The position numbers and the translations under genes are program-made. 36,349 nt of DNA, from positions 1 to 36,349 of the forward strand of contig JAGLDR010000118.1 of NCBI GenBank assembly GCA_023145475.1. The letters are read 5' to 3'. A model generated the notes under the pieces. That model was given only the letters and a program-made list of their open reading frames with translations, searched no databases and was not told the origin of the DNA. Positions 25,631-33,736 of this stretch are shown here, in pieces (position 1 is the stretch's first letter; the number at the start of each line of letters is the position of its first letter). Origin of the DNA: a bacterium. Lineage in GTDB: Bacteria > UBP6 > UBA1177 > JAGLDR01.

Positions 25631-26775
25631 TTTATCACCTCTATTTGGTGAAAGAGGGTATCAGACTGAGAATCAACATCGTATACCAAAATTTTATTAT
25701 CAGAAAAACAGGAAACAAAAAGTCGCCACACGCCCCCATTTTGAGAAGAGTGGAGTTGATATGGGTGACAGTCATCTGCCTCTAAACGCCAGAGCAGATT
25801 GCCTGAAAGTCCTTCAAGAACATAAACGACCTCTTCATTTACTGCGGCAACTAAAAGCCATTCATCACCACTTTTCATATCAGAAACTTGTTCAATTTCA
25901 CCCAATCGTCCCGTAACAGGCGACAACCAGTCAGTTTGACCATGGATACGAACACCGTCACTGAGCAGACTAAAGCGTACAACAAGTGGCCACTCCTCGC
26001 CCTTTGCATCAGTGTTACGATAGGTGGCATAAAAAACGCTATCATTGATTGTTGATGCGGCAAGGTCGCGCATATCGACCCCTCTATCAGGCATATCCGG
26101 AATCAGTCGAAATATGTCAATCCCAGGAGCGGAAACACTCCCCGAAGGAAGCACAGCACTCAATTCAGCCCAATCTCTATAGGTTACAACATTGGCATGA
26201 GTAACAGGGTCGTGCATAATATCACTAACACCATGTAAAAGTTTAAAAGTGTGCAGTACTTTAAATGTTGCAACATCGACGACTATAAGCTCACCATTCA
26301 TCAAATGGGTAACATAGAGCAACTTCTCATCTTCACTAAAAACCATTGCGTACGGTTCAAGAGAGAGCGTTAAAGATGACGCATCAAGAGAGTCATCAAT
26401 CGCATAAGAGAGGAGAGGAACACCATCTTTATAGCTTATTTTTATCTTGTGCAGTGTGCCAAAAGCCCTTGTTGTAACAAAAACAAACTTTTCATCTTTT
26501 GTTACTGCTATCTTTCCACTGAGCGACTCAACAAGAATAGATGAGACAACCTCTGACTCCTTATCCTTTGTCGCCAACCTTACAACTGAAAGACGACCAT
26601 AATCGTAGGATCTATCAAAATTAGAGTTAAGAATCAAAAGATGATTACCGTCGAGTAAAAGATGCATATCTGTCACTCGCTCAACAATATCTTCTGGTGG
26701 AACATTATCCTTTACAGTATAACTGCACGAAAAAAGCATCAAAAAAGTTAAAAGTGACACGAGCGTTTTTATCAT
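25627..26775 (-). CDS. YncE-like beta-propeller lipoprotein
   Basis: 382 residues with the signal MIKTLVSLLTFLMLFSC (lipobox LFSC, Cys17). The mature part is made of propeller-type blades typical of YncE or surface-layer-like repeats: LLLDGNHLLILNSNF, KIAVTKDEKFVFVTTRAFG, YAMVFSEDEKLLYVTHLMNG, ELIVVDVATFKVLHTF and WRLFVSCFSDNKILVYDVDS. Such proteins act as binding platforms; no enzyme motif is seen. The ATG shares one base with the upstream stop (TAATG) and its own stop overlaps the next start by 4 bases. It belongs to the CpoB-like/lolA operon. Confidence 0.78.
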   Translation of the reverse strand: MIKTLVSLLTFLMLFSCSYTVKDNVPPEDIVERVTDMHLLLDGNHLLILNSNFDRSYDYGRLSVVRLATKDKESEVVSSILVESLSGKIAVTKDEKFVFVTTRAFGTLHKIKISYKDGVPLLSYAIDDSLDASSLTLSLEPYAMVFSEDEKLLYVTHLMNGELIVVDVATFKVLHTFKLLHGVSDIMHDPVTHANVVTYRDWAELSAVLPSGSVSAPGIDIFRLIPDMPDRGVDMRDLAASTINDSVFYATYRNTDAKGEEWPLVVRFSLLSDGVRIHGQTDWLSPVTGRLGEIEQVSDMKSGDEWLLVAAVNEEVVYVLEGLSGNLLWRLEADDCHPYQLHSSQNGGVWRLFVSCFSDNKILVYDVDSQSDTLFHQIEVIK

Positions 26776-27683
26776 TATTTTTTTCCTTTCTTTTTCTTAG
26801 ATGATTTTTTGAGCAACTTTTCTAATTTTTTAATATCTTTAGGAAAACTACTCTTCGGAAATTCAGCTTTCATAGCCTGTAAAATGGCACTTGCCGTCTG
26901 TTTTTTATTCAAAAAATAGAGAGACCAGACAATTCTTAAATAACTTGCCTCTCTTTTAGGACACTTTTTATATTTAGCATCAATCTGCTTAAATGTTGTA
27001 ATCGCCACACTGTATTTCTTTTGTAAATAATAAGATTCAGCACTCCAATAGAGTTGATCACACTGACGGTACGATGGCCATTTTTTCTTAAACAGAGCCC
27101 ATCCAGAGCGAATAATCTGACCACTATCATCATCCGATTTTACCGCTCTCGTCAACTTAACAAGCTCGGCATAGCTCTTCTTTTTGCTTTCAGGCAGGCG
27201 AATTCGTCCCGTTTTTGTAATCGTAACATGGTTAACAGGCTTTGCCGCCTCTTTTAACTCTTCAAGTTCTGATTTAATGTTTGCGTTATCTTGTTGCAGT
27301 GCTGCAAACTTCACATCCATCGCTTCAAAAGCACTTTTGTCACTCGCTTTTGCCTTCATCGAAACATCAACTTCGTCAATACGGCGATTAAGCTCTAAGA
27401 TGGTTTCTTTTAACTCATCAATGTTGCTAAAACTCAAATTAAGCTGCGAACTCTGCTTGACACCCATCTTACTAAGGGAGGTTTCAAGAGCTGCAATCCT
27501 CTTCTCAAGACCAGCGAGCTGCTTGTGCGAATCATCTTTCAGCGCCTTTAACTCTGCCTCTCTGTCTGCCTCAATCTGAAGCTTTGCCGTCGCAACATCG
27601 CGTTTAACATCATCAGTAAGTGCAATGCAAGAAGGCAACAGTATTGTCATCAATAAAACAACGAAAAGTAAATGTCGAATCAT
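26775..27683 (-). CDS. CpoB/YbgF-like coiled-coil and TPR protein
   Basis: 302 residues from the ATG at 27683 with GGAG upstream; a longer in-frame start lies upstream of the mapped promoter. The N-terminus (MIRHLLFVVLLMTILLPSC) is a lipoprotein-type signal with lipobox LPSC (Cys19). A long coiled coil follows (about 30-150; ADREAELKALKDDSHKQL, NIDELKETILELNRRIDEVD), then a TPR-like region with LYWSAESYYLQKKYSVAITT and SYLRIVWSLYFLNKKQTASA, and a Lys-rich tail. The order coiled coil then TPR matches CpoB (YbgF), which works with Tol-Pal and peptidoglycan synthesis at division. Tol-Pal genes are not adjacent, so the link is by architecture only. It is the first gene of the operon behind a good promoter. 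Confidence 0.7.
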   Translation of the reverse strand: MIRHLLFVVLLMTILLPSCIALTDDVKRDVATAKLQIEADREAELKALKDDSHKQLAGLEKRIAALETSLSKMGVKQSSQLNLSFSNIDELKETILELNRRIDEVDVSMKAKASDKSAFEAMDVKFAALQQDNANIKSELEELKEAAKPVNHVTITKTGRIRLPESKKKSYAELVKLTRAVKSDDDSGQIIRSGWALFKKKWPSYRQCDQLYWSAESYYLQKKYSVAITTFKQIDAKYKKCPKREASYLRIVWSLYFLNKKQTASAILQAMKAEFPKSSFPKDIKKLEKLLKKSSKKKKGKK

Positions 27684-27716
27684 TCCATCTCTCCAAAACA
27701 AGAAGAACAAAGGGAG

Positions 27717-27744
27717 AATATACCAGAAGCATCTTTTTTGGCAA
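27717..27744 (-). promoter_or_regulatory. Promoter of the CpoB-like/lolA/SNF2 operon
   Basis: TTGCCA (27744-27739, 5 of 6) and TATATT (27722-27717, 5 of 6) are 16 bases apart on the minus strand, giving a leader of about 27 bases before the ATG at 27683. The 225-base divergent gap (27684-27908) also serves the plus-strand antiporter gene, for which I see no convincing promoter. Confidence 0.55.
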
Positions 27745-27908
27745 CTATTATTCACTAAATCACTAAGCTTACCTATTAAGTACTATAAAAAAGATTCTGC
27801 AATCGGAATTATTCTAATGCAATCACACAGTAGCATCGTAGCGTCAAATTTATGTACTTTATCCTACAGAAGTAGTATAAACGGTTGATTTTGACTGAAG
27901 GAGAGACT

Positions 27909-30119
27909 ATGTTATTCAAAAAAAGACCGTATCTACTACCAATATTTATAGGCACTATTTTCTTTGCAAGTCAGCTATTTGCATCGACAGAGAGTGGTGA
28001 TACAACACATCGTATGATGACACTGATGTTGCAGGTGTCTGCAATCATCTTTGTCGCTCGTCTTGGTGGAATGGTTTTCACAAAAATCAACTTTCCATCA
28101 GTGTTAGGAGAGCTTGTTGCAGGTATTATTATTGGCCCCTATCTTCTTGGTGCACTTCCTCTTCCTGGAATGCCTCTTGGTCTCTTTCCTCTGCCTGCTC
28201 ACGCAGCATTTCCCATTTCGCATGAACTTTATGGCATCGCAACACTCGCCTCCATCATCCTTCTCTTTCTTGCTGGGCTTGAAACTGATCTTGAGCTCTT
28301 TATTCGCTACAGTCTCGCAGGAACAATCGTTGGACTTGGTGGAATTTTAGTCTCATTCTCTCTTGGAGTATTTACCGCTCACGCCATGATTGGGCTGCCA
28401 ATCCTCAGTCCTGGAGCACTCTTTATGGGAGTGATGAGCACCGCCACTTCGGTTGGGATTACCGCTCGAATTTTGTCCGAGCGGCGAAGTATGGAATCGC
28501 CTGAGGGTGTTACTATCCTCGCAGGCGCGGTTATTGATGATGTACTCGGCATTATTATGCTCGCTATCATCCTTGGAATATCGGGAATTCTCGCTGCAGG
28601 ACAGGGAGATATTGATTGGGGCGCTATCTCATTTATCGCACTGAAAACAATCTCAGTGTGGCTTGGATTCACTCTCTTTGGCATCATTTTCAGTCAAAAG
28701 ATAGGAAGCTTTCTTAAAAAAATTGGTGGTGGTGGCACCATCTCGATTATGGCGCTTGGCCTTGCCCTTCTTCTTGCTGGCATATTTGAACACGCAGGAC
28801 TCGCAATGATTGTTGGCGCCTATGTTATGGGACTCAGCCTCTCTAAAACCGATTTAAGCTATATTATTCAAGAGACACTTCACCCACTTCAACTCTTTCT
28901 TGTTCCTATCTTTTTTACCGTCATGGGTATGCTTGTTGATTTGCGCGTCTTTCTCTCGTGGCCTATCCTTCTTCTTGGTCTTGTCTACTCAATCGGGGCG
29001 ATTTTAGCAAAGATGGTAGGCTGTGGTATCCCCGCTCTCTTCCTTGGGTTCAACAAGCTTGGAGCGACACGAATTGGACTTGGAATGGTCCCCCGTGGTG
29101 AGGTAGCACTAATCATCGCAGGAATCGGACTCTCTGCTGGATTTTTAGATGAGAAAATCTTTGGTGTCTCGATTATGATGACTCTGATAACAACAATAAT
29201 ATCCCCACCCCTTCTCGACTTCTCGCTTAGAAATGGAAAAAAGGGAACAAAAAAAGACACTGAAGAAGAGAGTCTAATCTCAACCAAATTTGACCTTGAA
29301 ATACCTGAATTTACTGAAATTCTCACAAACCATGTGCGTGAATACTTTAATAAGGAAGGCTATTTCATCACGATGAGACAGTTTGATGCCAAAATATATC
29401 AAATTAGAAAAGATAACTCATTTATCAAAATGTACCAATATGATACTCAGCTCATCTTGATGACCTCTTCGCAAGATGAAGTTTTTGCAAAAACGGTTGT
29501 CTATGAGGCATTTATCAAACTCTACTGGGTGATTGATAAAATCAAAGCGATATCACTTCCCGCAGATATGAGAAAAGAGCTTACGACACAACACGGCTCT
29601 GATACAAAAATCTGCATCACAGAGAATATCACAGAATTCTTTGAACCTGATCACATCATTATGGCACTTGAATCAGATGAAAAAAAGGGAGCAATAAGAG
29701 AGTTAGCCGTTCTCTTGCATCAACAAAATCACATTCAACATCTTTCATCAGTATTTGATGAAATTATTGAACGAGAAAATGTTATTAGTACAGGTATGGA
29801 AAATGGACTTGCCATTCCTCACGCACGAGCTAATGATGTGGAGAGAGTTGCATTAGCTGTCGGCATTAGCAAGCAAGGAATCGATTTTGGAGCACCAGGT
29901 GGCGAGAAATCACATGTTATTGCACTTCTGATATCATCTACCCAGGATAATGATCCACATATCAAGATTCTTGCAGCGTTGGCATCAATGTTTATTAAAC
30001 CTGATACAACGCAGAGAGTAATGAATGCAAAAAGCAAACAAGAGATTTGGACAATTTTCAAATCAAATATGATGAAAGAGAAAAAAAGAAAGTTTATCAA
30101 GAGAGAGCGAAAACTCTAA
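27909..30119 (+). CDS. Cation/proton antiporter (CPA2 type) fused to a PTS EIIA-like domain
   Basis: 736 residues from the ATG at 27909 with GGAG 5 bases upstream; an in-frame TTG 24 bases earlier has no such site. Residues about 35-440 form a 12-13 helix CPA2 antiporter (Kef/NapA type) with the conserved acidic pair Asp210-Asp211 in VIDDVLGI, PSVLGELVAGIIIGP, FLAGLETDLEL, and MVPRGEVALIIAG. Residues about 455-570 are an unassigned cytoplasmic domain. Residues about 578-720 match PTS EIIA (fructose/mannitol, nitrogen type): GMENGLAIPHAR, with His638 as the likely phosphorylation site, and LISSTQDNDPHIKILAALAS. The EIIA part could make ion transport depend on phosphate flow or bind a regulator. 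No PTS EI or HPr is in the window. Its stop overlaps that of the opposing DUF1015 gene. Confidence 0.9.
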   Translation: MLFKKRPYLLPIFIGTIFFASQLFASTESGDTTHRMMTLMLQVSAIIFVARLGGMVFTKINFPSVLGELVAGIIIGPYLLGALPLPGMPLGLFPLPAHAAFPISHELYGIATLASIILLFLAGLETDLELFIRYSLAGTIVGLGGILVSFSLGVFTAHAMIGLPILSPGALFMGVMSTATSVGITARILSERRSMESPEGVTILAGAVIDDVLGIIMLAIILGISGILAAGQGDIDWGAISFIALKTISVWLGFTLFGIIFSQKIGSFLKKIGGGGTISIMALGLALLLAGIFEHAGLAMIVGAYVMGLSLSKTDLSYIIQETLHPLQLFLVPIFFTVMGMLVDLRVFLSWPILLLGLVYSIGAILAKMVGCGIPALFLGFNKLGATRIGLGMVPRGEVALIIAGIGLSAGFLDEKIFGVSIMMTLITTIISPPLLDFSLRNGKKGTKKDTEEESLISTKFDLEIPEFTEILTNHVREYFNKEGYFITMRQFDAKIYQIRKDNSFIKMYQYDTQLILMTSSQDEVFAKTVVYEAFIKLYWVIDKIKAISLPADMRKELTTQHGSDTKICITENITEFFEPDHIIMALESDEKKGAIRELAVLLHQQNHIQHLSSVFDEIIERENVISTGMENGLAIPHARANDVERVALAVGISKQGIDFGAPGGEKSHVIALLISSTQDNDPHIKILAALASMFIKPDTTQRVMNAKSKQEIWTIFKSNMMKEKKRKFIKRERKL

Positions 30120-31360
30120 TCCAAAGAGTGAACAATCAATCCACTGCGAAGTTTTGGCTCAAACCATGTCGATTTTGGCGGCATAACTTTGCCAGCGTCA
30201 GCAACATTCATCAACTGGTCAATTGAAGGAGGATAGAGGGTAAACGCCATAGTACACTCACCTGAATCAACGCGTCGTTTGAGCTCTTCTGTTCCACGGA
30301 TTCCACCAACAAAATCAATATTCTGATCACTGCGAGGATCGCCAATACCCAAAATAGGTGCTAAAAGATTATTTTGAAGCAGTGCAACATCGAGGCTTCC
30401 AACTGGATCTGTCGCTGAATATGTTCCCTCTTTTGCCCGCAAAGTTATCCACTCACCGTCAATGTAAAGTGCAAACTCTTTTGCTGAGTCAGGACGATCT
30501 TTCCCACTTCTTATAACTTCAAAACTCTCTGATGTTTTTTCTAAGAACTGCTCTTTTGTCAGCCCATTCATTGTGAAAAGAACTCTATTATAATCAAGTA
30601 TTTTCAGCTGGTTAGCAGGGAAGAAAACACAAAGAAAATAGTTATACGCCTTATCCTCTGATGGATTAGCATCATGTTTCAATCGCTCAGCTTTTACACG
30701 GGCAGCAGAGGCGCTGCGGTGATGACCATCAGCAACATAGAGAACAGGAACTTCCTCTTTAAAAAGAGCTGAAAGTTGTGCAGAAACAGCAGTATCATCA
30801 ATGACCCAAACAGTATGTTGAATCCCATCATCTGCGGTAAAATCAACTTGAGGACTCTTCTTTTCACTCCACTCTGAGACAAGCTCATCAATATTCTTGT
30901 TGTCACGATAAGTCAAGAATACTGGTCCAGCATTGGCATTCAGCGTCATAACATGCTTTGTTCTATCATCCTCTTTTTTCTTACGGGTAAACTCATGTTT
31001 TTTAATAATGTTGTTGTTATACTCGTCAGCTGATGCAGCTCCAACAATACCATATTGCACATGTCCATTCCATATTTGGCGATAAATATAGAGATGAGGC
31101 TCCTTGTCTTGTTGCATCCATCCTTCAGCCACCATCTTGTCAAAATTCTTTTTTGCCTGCTGATAGACAGACTCATCATACAAATCAACATCTTTTGGCA
31201 AGTCAATCTCTGGCTTTACAACATGAAGAAAGGAGTAGGGATCATTTTTTGTAAGCTCTCTCGCCTCTTCTGAATTCAAAACATCATAGGGGTACGATGC
31301 AACTTTTTCTGCCAACGAATCTTGTGGTCTGATGCCACGAAACGACCTAACTGTTACCAT
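30116..31360 (-). CDS. DUF1015 family protein
   Basis: 414 residues typical of DUF1015 (PF06245): N-terminal VRSFRGIRPQD, SYPYDVLNSEEARELTKNDP, YIYRQIWNGHVQYGIVGAAS, the KKHEFTRKKKEDDRTKH stretch, and the central signature YVADGHHRSASAARVK. The function of this family is not settled; in other genomes it often sits near serine biosynthesis genes, but none is present here. The ATG at 31360 has AGGAGG about 6 bases upstream. It lies 3' to 3' against the antiporter gene with a 4-base overlap of stop codons, and just downstream of the tRNA-Phe gene on the same strand. Confidence 0.92.
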   Translation of the reverse strand: MVTVRSFRGIRPQDSLAEKVASYPYDVLNSEEARELTKNDPYSFLHVVKPEIDLPKDVDLYDESVYQQAKKNFDKMVAEGWMQQDKEPHLYIYRQIWNGHVQYGIVGAASADEYNNNIIKKHEFTRKKKEDDRTKHVMTLNANAGPVFLTYRDNKNIDELVSEWSEKKSPQVDFTADDGIQHTVWVIDDTAVSAQLSALFKEEVPVLYVADGHHRSASAARVKAERLKHDANPSEDKAYNYFLCVFFPANQLKILDYNRVLFTMNGLTKEQFLEKTSESFEVIRSGKDRPDSAKEFALYIDGEWITLRAKEGTYSATDPVGSLDVALLQNNLLAPILGIGDPRSDQNIDFVGGIRGTEELKRRVDSGECTMAFTLYPPSIDQLMNVADAGKVMPPKSTWFEPKLRSGLIVHSLD

Positions 31361-31378
31361 GAAGAACCTCCTAGTATA

Positions 31379-31407
31379 AATATATGTGGGTGAACTGCTT
31401 ATTACAA
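31379..31407 (-). promoter_or_regulatory. Weak putative promoter of the DUF1015 gene
   Basis: TTGTAA (31407-31402) and TATATT (31384-31379) are 17 bases apart on the minus strand. The predicted start would fall on the edge of the AGGAGG site (31372-31367), leaving an unusually short leader, so the true promoter may lie further upstream. Confidence 0.3.
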
Positions 31408-31459
31408 TTCAGCTCCATTTTACACGATTCTTATATAAATAACAGAAAAAAATGATTTC

Positions 31460-31494
31460 AAACAAAGAAAAAGAAAGAGACGACCGAAACGGTC
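31460..31494 (-). terminator. Rho-independent terminator of tRNA-Phe
   Basis: On the minus strand GACCG, TTT, CGGTC (31494-31482) forms a 5-bp GC-rich stem, followed by a pyrimidine-rich T-tract down to about 31460. It begins five bases after the encoded CCA of the tRNA. Confidence 0.55.
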
Positions 31495-31499
31495 AAAAC

Positions 31500-31575
<76 letters not shown>

Positions 31576-31588
31576 ACTCAGTGCGCCT

Positions 31589-31616
31589 ATTAAACACAAT
31601 CATAAGGAAGTGTCAA
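31589..31616 (-). promoter_or_regulatory. Promoter of tRNA-Phe with GC-rich discriminator
   Basis: Perfect TTGACA (31616-31611), a 16-base spacer and TTTAAT (31594-31589) on the minus strand. The segment between the -10 box and the start is GC-rich (GGCGC), the pattern linked in Gammaproteobacteria to stringent control of stable RNA promoters. Confidence 0.65.
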
Positions 31617-31630
31617 GAAAAAAAAAGGCA

Positions 31631-32266
31631 TTAATCTTTCGACTTTTTTGACGCTGTAAATTTTCCGACAATAAAGGCAATAACAATAGTAAGATAGAGC
31701 TGTCCAACTATTCCCCCAAATACGCTCACAGCCTTTGCAAAATCACTTGTTGGCGAGATATCACCATACCCAATTGTGGTAAGAGTAGAAAAACTGTAAT
31801 AAGTTACATTCGCTAAATTACCAACGGTCTCTCCAAGTGCATGGGCATCAAATATAAACGCCAACTCATTGAGTAAAACCAAGACAACACCAAGCAGGAG
31901 AAAACCGCTGATAGCGTCAATAATGAGTACAGTACTTACTTTCCGCTCTTTGGTTATCTGAAGCAGCAGCAAAATAACCGTATAGAAAAATACCGTAATA
32001 ATAAAAACATAAACAGGATATACATAGGGCGTTTTAGCCAGTAGTGGCAACAGAATACTCAAAAAAGCAGCAATTAAAACGACCCACTGAAAGAATCTAT
32101 CCCGCCTCTCTATAATGGAAAATTCAGAAATCAAAATCGTTGCAAGGGAGATCATAATAAAATAGGTTGAAAAAATTGTTTTGTTGAGCAGCATTGCCCC
32201 GAAAATAAAGAAATTCAGTGCGATAAGCAGAACAATCTGCTGTGGAATTTTTCTGAACATAGTCAT
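31631..32266 (-). CDS. Potassium-channel-like membrane protein
   Basis: 211 residues with about six hydrophobic segments (11-29, 34-50, 60-76, 84-103, 113-133, 180-203). The last two flank a pore loop with the selectivity filter TIGYGD (164-169) in YYSFSTLTTIGYGD, the hallmark of potassium channels. The first four segments lack the regular Arg/Lys spacing of an S4 voltage sensor, so a non-voltage-gated ion channel (Ion_trans_2 type) is likely. There is no cytoplasmic RCK/TrkA domain. The ATG at 32266 has AGGAGG 4-5 bases upstream. It is divergent from the M23 peptidase gene and lies upstream of tRNA-Phe, which has its own promoter. Confidence 0.88.
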   Translation of the reverse strand: MTMFRKIPQQIVLLIALNFFIFGAMLLNKTIFSTYFIMISLATILISEFSIIERRDRFFQWVVLIAAFLSILLPLLAKTPYVYPVYVFIITVFFYTVILLLLQITKERKVSTVLIIDAISGFLLLGVVLVLLNELAFIFDAHALGETVGNLANVTYYSFSTLTTIGYGDISPTSDFAKAVSVFGGIVGQLYLTIVIAFIVGKFTASKKSKD

Positions 32267-32398
32267 GTGACCTCCTCGTGTTACTTGAACGCAGTATATT
32301 CAAACTTCTCTCGTATTAAAAGAATTTCGTGTATGGCATGAAAAATTTGATTCCGATATGTGGTAATTTACGCTCTCGACTCTCTTCTGGCTCAATAA

Positions 32399-32426
32399 TT
32401 GCTTAATGTTATATGTTCCGTATAAT
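32399..32426 (+). promoter_or_regulatory. Promoter of the M23 peptidase/RNase J operon
   Basis: TTGCTT (32399-32404), a 16-base spacer and a perfect TATAAT (32421-32426). The predicted start near 32433 excludes the in-frame ATGs at 32413 and 32425 as start codons and leaves a leader of about 34 bases before the ATG at 32467. Confidence 0.6.
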
Positions 32427-32466
32427 GCGGAAGGTTTTTTGTAACTTGAGGAAAGAATTTAACACC

Positions 32467-33735
32467 ATGAAGAAACGGTTTCTCACAATTTTAATACTGC
32501 TCCCTTTTATCGCAGGGGCTCTCTATGCTGGATTTACCATCATAAACAACAAAGATGTTGAAACAACTCTGATGATTTCCCTTCCCACTCCGCCACCAGC
32601 AACACCTGTACAACAGACTGTTTATATTGAAGTTCCTAAAGGAGACTACGACAAAGAATTTGCTATTAAGCTGGGTGAAACAGAGTGGAAAACGGCAAAA
32701 AACCTCTATCGTCAAAAGGCAGGATTGGTCAAATTTATCCCTGGAGATATTTTTGTAATGAAACGATGGATGGGGAAAGTTCACCGTTTTTCTCTTCACC
32801 ATTATGCAAATCGAACAACAGGAAAAGAGATTATTTTCAAAAAATTTCGTGGACAATTTGTCAAAAGTGAAAAAAGAATTACCCTTATTGTCAAAACAAT
32901 GACAAAATATTACCCAGTTCACACATCTTTTCAAGAAGAGTACTCTAAATTCTACAAAACAGCAAAGCCAAGAATGCTGTGGGATTGGGGTGTTTTAGAT
33001 ATGCTTCAGCCTAATGACTCTATTGTTTTTATGCTCAAAGGAATTTTTGATGGCGATATGTTAGTGCATCTCTATGGCATTCTTGGATTCGCCGTAAAAA
33101 GTGAAACCATAGGAGATTTTACCCTTGCACTCTACAGAAATGGACTCTACGGCGACTATTTTGCTGCGGATACATCAAAATTTTTATCACCATCTGGTTT
33201 TTTTAGAACACCCGTTGACTATGCAAAAATGAGCTCCCCATTTGGCTATCGAAAAGATCCATTTACTCGGCGCAAAAAGTTTCATAACGGCGTTGATGTC
33301 ATTGCCAAAGTTGGCACACCTATTCATGCTGCGCAAGATGGCAAGGTGATTTTCGCTGGCAGAAAAGGTGGCTTTGGAAAGACAATTATTCTGCAACATA
33401 AAGATGGATTTAAAACCTTGTACGCCCACTGCAACTCACTCCTTTTCTCACCTGGAGCAGAGGTTCGGATGGGAAATACTATCGCACTTGTGGGCAACAC
33501 AGGACGCTCAACAGCAAGCCACTTGCACTTTTCTGTCTACAAAGACGGAAAGGCAGTCAATCCATTTACCTATACCTATGAACGAAGCTGGGCAACACCA
33601 TTTGATATTGGAAACGACTTCAAACGCAGCTCTATAAAGCGAGCATCTCTGATGCTCAAAAGCCTTGATTATCATCGTTCTTTTTTTAACAATAGTGCCT
33701 TTGCATTGAATAAAACACTCTATAACGGAAATTAA
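32467..33735 (+). CDS. M23-family metallopeptidase (LytM/peptidoglycan endopeptidase type)
   Basis: 422 residues. The start at 32467 is set by the promoter upstream; the ribosome binding site (GAGGAAAG) is unusually distant. An N-terminal membrane anchor (about 5-26) is followed by a Pro-rich stretch (TPPPATP) and a periplasmic domain of unknown type (50-240). The M23 domain (about 255-368) has all expected residues: His273 and Asp277 in HNGVD, His321 in YAHCN, His352 and His354 in HLHF, so the zinc site is complete and the protein is probably an active endopeptidase rather than an EnvC/NlpD-like activator. PYRKDP-type FGYRKDPFTRRKKFH and NTGRSTASHLHFSVY are standard. It is followed one base later by RNase J. 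Confidence 0.9.
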   Translation: MKKRFLTILILLPFIAGALYAGFTIINNKDVETTLMISLPTPPPATPVQQTVYIEVPKGDYDKEFAIKLGETEWKTAKNLYRQKAGLVKFIPGDIFVMKRWMGKVHRFSLHHYANRTTGKEIIFKKFRGQFVKSEKRITLIVKTMTKYYPVHTSFQEEYSKFYKTAKPRMLWDWGVLDMLQPNDSIVFMLKGIFDGDMLVHLYGILGFAVKSETIGDFTLALYRNGLYGDYFAADTSKFLSPSGFFRTPVDYAKMSSPFGYRKDPFTRRKKFHNGVDVIAKVGTPIHAAQDGKVIFAGRKGGFGKTIILQHKDGFKTLYAHCNSLLFSPGAEVRMGNTIALVGNTGRSTASHLHFSVYKDGKAVNPFTYTYERSWATPFDIGNDFKRSSIKRASLMLKSLDYHRSFFNNSAFALNKTLYNGN

Positions 33736-33736
33736 A

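Noticed and set aside
27684-27908. Small gene or RNA in the divergent gap before the antiporter
   Set aside because: No open frame with a ribosome binding site and no stable hairpin seen; only the minus-strand promoter is supported.
31617-31630. Run of nine T residues (minus strand) after the ion-channel gene as a terminator
   Set aside because: No GC-rich hairpin precedes the T-run; the run lies directly before the TTGACA box of the tRNA promoter.
32413-32466. Upstream in-frame ATG starts of the M23 peptidase at 32413 and 32425
   Set aside because: They lie upstream of or within the -10 box of the promoter that drives the gene.
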